Part shown: piece after piece, positions 57,733-64,000 of the stretch | How positions within the stretch are numbered: position 1 is the stretch's first letter | How the letters are laid out: each line of letters begins with the position of its first letter | Source of the DNA: Stemphylium vesicarium | Lineage: Eukaryota; Ascomycota; Dothideomycetes; Pleosporales; Pleosporaceae | Direction: 5' to 3' | Assembly (NCBI GenBank): GCA_004380135.1 | Contig: QXCR01000001.1 | Span: forward strand, 310,001 to 374,000 | Length of the DNA stretch: 64,000 nt | Notes under the pieces: model-generated | The model's input: only the letters and a program-made list of their open reading frames with translations | Database searches by the model: none | Told to the model about the DNA's origin: nothing | Translations under genes and position numbers: made by a program

Positions 57733-58332
57733 TCATGATTCATCATGGTCTGCATTTTCGTGGATGAAGTTGTTGAGCGCCATCAAAGCCTCCTTCAAGC
57801 ACTCCTGGTCAACTTCGAGGCCGTCTCGAGACATTTCGTCGTAGCCTATCCGGACTACGCCACCGGTGTTCATTCTTGATCGCTTTTGGTTCCATCGTCG
57901 GGCGACCTCCCATCGTTTACGGGTTTGTGTGAAGGGCGGGCATGATTCGGCAATCTCTCTGCTCTCGCGCAGCACGGTGAGGGCGTTGAGTACATTTAGG
58001 AAGATACTACACAAGCATACAGTCAGTTTCAACATGCACAGTTGGTAGCAAACGAGGTCGGCCACATACCCATGTGTGAGCTCGAGGTCATGATCCCATC
58101 CATACGCCACCGTACTGAAGCTGTTTCCCTGCGCTACGATGTCCAAGAAGACGAACAGCGACTCTTCTACGCTTATTTCCGGGCTCATTTGCGATGTGAC
58201 GTTGGCCAGGATCCAGTCGGATAGTTCGAAGAAAGTCTTCTGATCCATGTGCGCGAAGCCGACGAAGCGCTCCGGCACAGTGAACATGAGCGACATGGCC
58301 CGGCGTGCACCCATGGCTTCTATGCAGTCCAT
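57733..58332 (-). CDS. DUF8040-like protein (Harbinger transposase N-terminal domain alone)
   Basis: Exons 58332-58070 and 58006-57733 join in frame to 178 residues; the 63-nt intron is a multiple of three, so an unspliced 199-residue form would also be open. Donor GTATGT, branch AACTGACT and acceptor GTAG favour splicing. Residues ~20-95 resemble the DUF8040 domain found N-terminal to DDE nucleases of HARBI1/PIF-type transposons: HMDQKTFFELSDWILANV, EISVEESLFVFLDIVAQG, STVAYGW and GIFLNVLNALTVLRES. The catalytic DDE domain is absent. The rest is a charged helical tail. Either a domesticated host protein or a fragment of an old element; intact splice sites favour the first. Confidence 0.62.
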   Translation of the reverse strand: MDCIEAMGARRAMSLMFTVPERFVGFAHMDQKTFFELSDWILANVTSQMSPEISVEESLFVFLDIVAQGNSFSTVAYGWDHDLELTHGYVADLVCYQLCMLKLTVCLCSIFLNVLNALTVLRESREIAESCPPFTQTRKRWEVARRWNQKRSRMNTGGVVRIGYDEMSRDGLEVDQECLKEALMALNNFIHENADHDES

Positions 58333-58547
58333 TTGTCGAGACCAAGGACTTTGGGTAGATTGGCGTTGTGGAGTAGAGAAAGAGCGATCGGGCGTTGGTG
58401 ATGCGTCGTAGGAGTAGTAATGGTAGCGCGCCTAGAAGGGTGGTTGTGTTGGGAAAGCGGAGTCGAGAACGTCAGGTGAGATGAGGGATGGGATGGGATG
58501 TACAGTCCAGCTGAGCAAAGCGGGTACCGGCACCCAAATATCAGATA

Positions 58548-58705
58548 TACAACAACAACGACAACACCAACAAGAATCAGAAGAACAAGAAGAGAGATGA
58601 GAAGGATCAGAATAAAGCAAAGAAAAGTCTCCTTTATTTTTCCCGCGTTGAAATGAGAGAGGACGATAGATGAAGAGGAAGAGGAAGAAGAGAAGGATGG
58701 AGAGG
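58548..58705 (-). promoter_or_regulatory. CT-rich promoter tract upstream of DUF8040-like gene
   Basis: On the minus strand this tract reads as long pyrimidine runs with interspersed TTGTTG units, about 215-370 nt before the start codon. Such tracts are typical of fungal core promoters and transcription-start regions. Confidence 0.4.
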
Positions 58706-59680
58706 GATGACGACACGTCCCTTTTTCGGTTTCGTTTGGTCGGGCAACGACAAACTGAAAGTGGATGAAGTTTGTTCGATGACGAACTGGGGGAAGAAGA
58801 CGACAACAAACGAGACGGAATTTCCTTGGTTACGCAAGCCTTCAAGGGCAAGTGAAGCGCCGCTTTGCATGTGCGTGCGTGGGGCCGTTGTCCGTGTCGC
58901 GCGTGCTCAAAGCTGCAACACACACTACGTCCCCCTCTGACACTTTGACTGCAACGTCAACTCAACTTCGTCTTTTGACATGTGAAAGTGGCCCGCACGC
59001 GCGCAGGAAAAGACGCCAAAGACCGCGCAGAGCTGACTAGCGTGTATGACATCAGTATCCAATCACACTCAGTGGGACCAGACCGGCGCTTTTTCTTCGC
59101 GTCTAGCCGAAAACTGGAATCAAGGGCTTCTCCGGTCATCTCATCATTTTACAGCTCATGTCCGCGATCGCTTCCGCAGTCCCGTTGAGTTTCACATGGT
59201 TTTGTTTGGCGCGCGTGAACACCCCCGCTTCCTCTGCCCTCTCTTTTTCTTTCAGCTCGTCTTACAAGGGGAGGGGAACTCGAGCGGGAAGAGAGAGGGG
59301 AGGAGAGGGGGGTAGGCAATAAGAGCGGTTGGCTCGAACGGGTAAAAGTGAGCGTAACCCAGCGAGCGACCTTGGCCGAGAACCCGCTGCTGTTGCTTCC
59401 TGCATCGGCTGCTGGGCACCGCTAGTACCAGGTGGGTAAACTGCGGACCCAGACTAAGGTCTAAATACAGAAGGTGGGTTTTTCTCATCTAGCTTGGTCC
59501 CGTGCTTGGCACTTTGTTTTGTCGCGGGTAATTTTGGCAGTTCGTTTTAGATTAAGCTTCTTGAGCTTGGGAATTAGAGGAAAAGGAAGCAGTCGGTTGT
59601 TTGGTGCGCGATAAGGTATGGCGCTTTTGTTGGAGGTGGTCATGGTATGGGGTGCGTGTCTGTTGAAGAAGAATAAGGAG

Positions 59681-59704
59681 ATGATGATGATGTTGATGAT
59701 GATG
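59681..59704. repeat. GAT trinucleotide microsatellite
   Basis: ATG/GAT units run for about 24 nt with one TTG interruption. It lies in a gene-poor interval and has no coding context. Confidence 0.6.
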
Positions 59705-60896
59705 CTTACCCACGGGCGGGTCCCTTGGGGGGAGCGCGCGATGATCTTTAGCATGTGCTGCGCTCTCCCCTCACTCATTGTGCCTTGGGGAGAGAGGCGC
59801 ATACATGCCGCAGTTCCAGCACTCTGCATGCGAATGCGCATCCTTCAGCACCGCGGTGGCTTTGCAACTCAGCACCTCGACACTACAGGCTGAGTAAGAG
59901 AGGGAGAAAGTCTGTATTATGTGCCTGACCATCCACCATTCTTCTTCTTTCTCCGCGGAATGACGAGTACGCAACCATGCGGACAATTCAGTTTTGTCTT
60001 TTCTTTCTTCTTCCCATGTGTTGCTATCTCCGCGTCCATCTATATCGCTCCCGCAATCTCCGCATCGCACGCGCGTGTGCGCGTGCGCATCCGCCCGCAT
60101 GCCCGGCTTTGCCTTTCTCCACTGTAAACCTAAATTGCTGGGACTATTGGAAGGTTGGCTTGGCTACCTACATGGCGTTGAACGCGTAGGAAGAAAGAGT
60201 AGATGGCACGGCCTGCGGGCGCGAACAGTAAGAAAGGATAAATTGTCGCGCTGCGGCTTGGGCTACGATCCGCCTCCCGCACTTTTTCCTCGAGATCGTT
60301 AGTTCGTCAACGGTTCGGTATTCTGTGCTCGATGCCTGATTGTCAGCCTGCAGTCTGCGACTACGGCTGTGGCTACTATTACGGCTGCTGAGCCGGAGTG
60401 TGGCTTTGACGTTTATAGTATCTCCGCCAATGGGTTTATTAATGCCATGATTGAGCCGTGGGTACCAGCGGCTTGGGCGTCGTCGAGCGAGTCTAAGAGC
60501 TTGAGTGCTGAGGCGTGGGTGAGAAGGTGGGTTAGTGTATGCAGTATGCAGCTTCAACGCCGGATACCCGTGGTTTTACCCGCTGCTCGGTCTGCTTCGT
60601 ACATGGCCAAGAATTCCTGGTATACCGGAACATTGGTGAATAGCCTTGATGCCAAGAGATCTTCCTCGGTATGGATTGAATATTATGGGGCATGAACTGC
60701 TGCACCATGCTCATATCTACTTCTACGCGGTGCGAGTGGGGTATTTCCATGAGAGGTTCCCCGGCGGATGAGGTTCATATCGATTTCCCTCATGCCGTTA
60801 GCAAGGGACGTGGCGGACGAGAGAGAAAGTCTTGTTGTAGTGAGAGTGTTCGGAAACACTACACTGCTGCTCTCCTTTGTTCCACCCAAACTATCC

Positions 60897-61887
60897 TTAA
60901 AGTACCTCCAGGTACGTCAGACGCCAGAAGTCTACCACAAACTCTCCGCCTTCACACAATAAAGACTCAAAAGCTTTTCTGCTCCCGACAGTGGAAATCT
61001 CGCGCACAAGAAAGTCGACCACCAGGTTCCTTAAAGGATCGATTGTTCCGTCATCCTTCCTGTCCTCACTCTGCTGATATGCATACTTGGCTAGTTCAAC
61101 CACATCTCCCACCCGCCGTTTGTAGAGACTGAAGCCCAAGAGTGTCTTGTGAAGCTTGTGTAGCGTCAATCGCTTGAGAGGGTCGATCAGACGCATACAT
61201 GCAAAGGTATACAGTCTTGCATGTGCCAAGAATACTGGCCTAAAGTCTTGTTCTGGTGAGGTATTGGTCTGAGGTTCAAATTCGGCGATCAGTAGCGTCT
61301 TGGGTTCGATTTGAGTAAGGTAACTGCGCTCATCGAATTCGGCGCGGAAATTGAAATTAGCTTTCAGCTTCTTCAATTTCTTCTTCTTTGTACCCATTGC
61401 AAGCAAACCCCAACCCTGTGGAACTGCCTCCTCGACGGGCACGACTTGTTCTGCTGCTGGCTCTGGCCATTGCTCAGGCTCGGGCTCGGGCTCACAAGGG
61501 GGTGGTGGCGAATCAGGAACTAGGTCGTCGTGCTTTAAACGCCCCATGCCCGTTTTCTGCGGTTCGTCTTCTTGGATCCACGATGGCACCGTGTAATCTT
61601 GTCTATACGCATACTCGACAAATCGAGCAAAGTCTCCCGGGTCCATGTCAGGATACTCCACGGTCCCGGCCTGTGACTGTGTCATTCCATTGTTAACAAG
61701 CGCATGGAAGTGCCATGACGTTGCCGCTATTGCTTTAGAATGCACTGTAAACTCATTCTTTTCCTCGCCGACGTAGAATGTGAATAGCTTCAATTGGATG
61801 AGCCTGTGGCAGCTCAAATATCAGTAAGTCAGTCACGTACCTCTCGCAAAATACGTACTCATCAAAAGAATATTTGGGTTCGCCCAT
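60897..61887 (-). CDS. BTB/POZ-domain protein
   Basis: Exons 61887-61859 and 61803-60897 join in phase 2 to 311 residues; a 29-nt first exon gives MGEPKYSFDE, which continues LIQLKLFTFYVGEEKNEFTV. The BTB core is recognisable in TVHSKAIAATSWHFHALVNN, then GTVEYPDMDPGDFARFVEYA and YRQDYTVPSW. In the middle of the domain there is a ~80-residue insertion, rich in Pro/Glu (EPEPEPEQ) and Lys (KKKKLKKLK). The C-terminal part (ARLYTFACMRLIDPLKRLTL, LHKTLLGFSLYKRRVGDVVE) resembles the helical half of fungal BTB proteins. BTB proteins of this type may act as Cullin-3 adaptors or transcription cofactors; no partner domain is present, so the role is open. Confidence 0.78.
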
Positions 61888-62885
61888 GTTTGCAAACGCT
61901 TCGATGTCTAGACGATTAGTGCTGTCTTCGAAGCATTTTCAGTATCTCATATAAAGAGCGATTTAAGCGCTCAAGGCGGGGTTGTACAGCGCATACTCAC
62001 GCAGGCTGTATGCACCTGGTGTAACACGAGGTGAACTTGCTGTCTGTGGTGCCCAGACATGTCCTCTGGATGCATGTCTACATGTACTGCGCCGCAAACA
62101 TGAGACAACCCCTCTGCGACCTGACCACTTGGTAATTGTTCGCTATCATCTATCAAATCGGTGGAAGTCTTGCAAAAGGCAGGTTCAGTTCATTAGTACC
62201 CATTATCGTCTTTCTCGTGTTCTGTGACCGTACTGCGCGTGACGTCAGTGTTTACAATAGTATCCCAAGAAGATGCAGCGCCGCTCCTTGTCGCATATCC
62301 CCATCAACTACACAAGGATTAATCTTTACCTTCAGAATACAATCCGCACAGGTGAATGTCACTATTGTTGCCCCTAGAACGCAAAAGACCCCATGTGTAA
62401 GCGAGCACTAGCCTACAGGGCAACTGCAACCGCAGGCGTTCCGGGCCTTACTTTTCCCATCTCAAAACAGGGTTCCACCACGCTGCGTCATCTGCGATCC
62501 TAACAAGATGATCCCGCGGGAGGCAGCACAAGGGCTTCCATGCTTCTTGGTGCGCCTCCCAACGAATCGCATACTGCAGTCGCAATGATGTGCACCACGT
62601 ACGTCACCGTTCCATGGAAATGGTAGACGCCCCATACCGCGCTACTCGTCGTTGAAGTCGATGTACGGGACAGCCAGATACACTAGCCATCGTGCTCACT
62701 ATATCGCATCCTGTTTCTTGCTGGCTTGTCGCTAGCGTAACCAAACCGTCAAGACGGCGCCCCAAATCCCCTCTCGTCGCGCGCTCGCTGGCATCGCGCT
62801 GGTCTCTGTGCTGTCGGCGGTCGAGAATCAGCGCAAGAAGAAAACACAGGGCAAGGACGAGCACGATTTTACGACTACCGAAGAC
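61888..62885. other. Intergenic region between BTB and DUF1989 genes
   Basis: About 1 kb between two divergent genes. The right part may contain an upstream exon of the DUF1989 gene, since its frame is open back to a TAG at about 62733 without an ATG; a splice acceptor CGCTAG ends there. No further gene is supported. Confidence 0.4.
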
Positions 62886-64000
62886 ATGTCGGGCGAGCTA
62901 CAGACTATACCTGCGCGCCATGGCGTTGCGACTTTTGTGCCGAGAGGCAGGACGATCAAGGTTATTAATACATATGGGAAGCAGGTGGTGAGCATGTGGG
63001 CCTTTACCCTAGGCCCACCGCCCGAAGATGGGGAAGGAGAGGAGGGCGAAGGGAAGGAGTTGGATGAGGAACAAGTCAAGAAAGAGGCTGAAGAACTGAA
63101 GAAAGCTGTTGAGGAGGGTGAAGGACAGGAAGCAGATACCGCGAAAGAAGCCGAGGACCAGGCGAAGAAGGAAAGTGCAGATAGTGAGAAGGGTACAGAG
63201 TCTTGGGAGAACATCACCGACGATACGAAGCAAGACGCAGAGGATCCGCCAGAGCAGGCCCCAGATACCCCCGAAAACGAGAACGAAAAGACGACAGAAA
63301 GCACAGCTTCTCCGTCTAAGCAGCCCAATAAGCGCACTTGGGCGTCTTACCTTCCTTCCATCCCTTATCGCAACAAAGGCGCAGCGAACAAGCAAGAGGC
63401 AGAGCAGAAGCCCAGCCCAGAGCAGGAGAAGAAACAGAATGAAGAGAACACCAAGAAATGGTCTTCATACCTGCCCACTGGGAAGAGCTTCTCGAGCTAC
63501 GTGCCGAACATGGAAGTACCGGATTCAAAGTCTGTCGTGAGCGCATTCAAGGCCAGCCACAACCGCGATCCAAACAAGAGCTACGCAGAGCAGCTGTATG
63601 ACTTCTCGAAGACGCCTGTGGGTGCAGGAACAATGGCTGGTATGTTTCATAGACTATCGCAGCTGATTGAAGTATACTGACGGTTCCCAGCTGCAACAGG
63701 CTCCGGCTATGCATCATCCGTCTACGCGGTATACTCTGCATACGCCGCTACGCACCCCTCGAACGCGTCGCAACCTCCCATGGAATACCTCTCGCTCCCT
63801 CACACACGCGCCGCCTCGCACAAACTCGTACCCGAGGTCGATGATGAGCTTCTCACCAACTTGCGCAACCCAATAATGACCTTGGTGGAGGACACATCAC
63901 CCGGTGCACACGACACTTTGACCGCAGCATGCGACGCCAACCAGTACGCTGCTCTAGGTGTCGACAAGCCCGCGGAGCACGGTAGCTGTGCTGAGAACCT
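62886..64000 (+). CDS. DUF1989 (urea carboxylase-associated) protein with large insertion, 3' partial
   Basis: Exon 62886-63639 joins 63691 onward through an intron (GTATGT...CCCAG) in phase 1; the gene runs past 64000. I start at MSGELQTIPARHG because this is where the domain begins, but the frame is open ~50 codons upstream and a first exon may exist. The domain opens with TIPARHGVATFVPRGRTIKV and YGKQVVSMWAF, then is broken by an acidic insertion of about 200 residues (Glu/Lys-rich, 63020-63330) with two related motifs WASYLPSIPYRNKG and WSSYLPTGKSFSSY. It resumes with MEYLSLPHTRAASH, NPIMTLVEDTSPGAHDTLTA and AEHGSCAENL. Related proteins are tied to urea or amine metabolism; the activity here is unknown. 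Confidence 0.8.

Larger units (their letters stand above)
58333..60896. other. Gene-poor interval with CT-rich and ATG/CAT repeats
   Basis: 2.56 kb without a supported gene. On the minus strand, 58548-58705 is CT-rich (GA-rich on plus), as in strong fungal promoters, and lies upstream of the DUF8040-like gene. A GAT microsatellite occupies 59681-59704, and GC-rich inverted and direct repeats lie at 59723-59794. Open frames in both strands (58432-58923, 60369-60695) have no recognisable content. Confidence 0.45.

Noticed and set aside
58432..58923. Ser/Cys-rich minus-strand frame upstream of the DUF8040-like gene
   Set aside because: Read from a CT-rich promoter tract; no domain.
60369..60695. 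Plus-strand 108-codon frame downstream of the BTB gene
   Set aside because: Composition is not protein-like and no homology is recognisable.
62828..63546. Minus-strand frames opposite the DUF1989 gene
   Set aside because: Ser/Phe-rich shadow of the acidic insertion.

Overview
This window is eukaryotic nuclear DNA from a filamentous ascomycete, most likely a dothideomycete of the Pleosporales type (an inference from gene content and compactness, not a measured placement). Genes lie on both strands without operons. They are broken by short introns (about 45-175 nt) with GTRNGT donors and CTRAC-like branch points, and the proteins are fungal families: Yae1, Aim11, Nop6, NudC, Yap180, class II DAHP synthase, PTH11-type membrane proteins and a KMT6/EZH2 methyltransferase. 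I resolved 26 protein-coding genes and one NB-ARC-like relic; 20 of the genes have at least one intron that I could join in frame. No rRNA, tRNA, CRISPR, complete transposon or viral gene was found.

Layout. 1-16.9 kb is mostly housekeeping: a partial Zn-binding protein (5' end outside the window), a mitochondrial-type sirtuin, a Myb/SANT protein with a Gln/His-rich tail, a peroxisomal enoyl-CoA isomerase, an ABC1/UbiB kinase, Yae1, an atypical short-chain dehydrogenase and a septin-like GTPase. 17.4-31.6 kb looks more accessory, with long gene-poor gaps between receptor-like and secreted proteins: an NB-ARC relic, a PTH11/rhodopsin-like receptor, a secreted heme peroxygenase, a secreted histidine acid phosphatase, a cAMP-receptor-like GPCR, an SrpA-like catalase and a Vps62-family secretory protein. 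32.7-57.4 kb returns to conserved cell biology: a mitochondrial membrane protein, Nop6, a Thr-rich wall protein, Aim11, molybdopterin synthase large subunit, an Nvj2-type SMP lipid-transfer protein, NudC, a Yap180 clathrin adaptor, KMT6, HYPK, class II DAHP synthase and a putative N-myristoylated protein. 57.7-64 kb holds a DUF8040-like protein (the N-terminal domain of Harbinger-type transposases, here alone), a BTB protein and the start of a DUF1989 protein that runs off the end.

The genes do not form one pathway or an evident biosynthetic cluster. Several pairs are divergent and probably share promoters (unknown mitochondrial protein/NOP6, 135 bp between start codons; NudC/Yap180; Yae1/SDR; HYPK/DAHP synthase). 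The observations I would look at first are the lone DUF8040 gene, the DUF1989 domain split by a roughly 200-residue acidic insertion with WxSYLP repeats, AT-hook-like motifs in the long tail of the KMT6 homologue, two GC-AG introns, and an SDR that has lost the usual YxxxK catalytic pair. I found no clear new multi-gene system.
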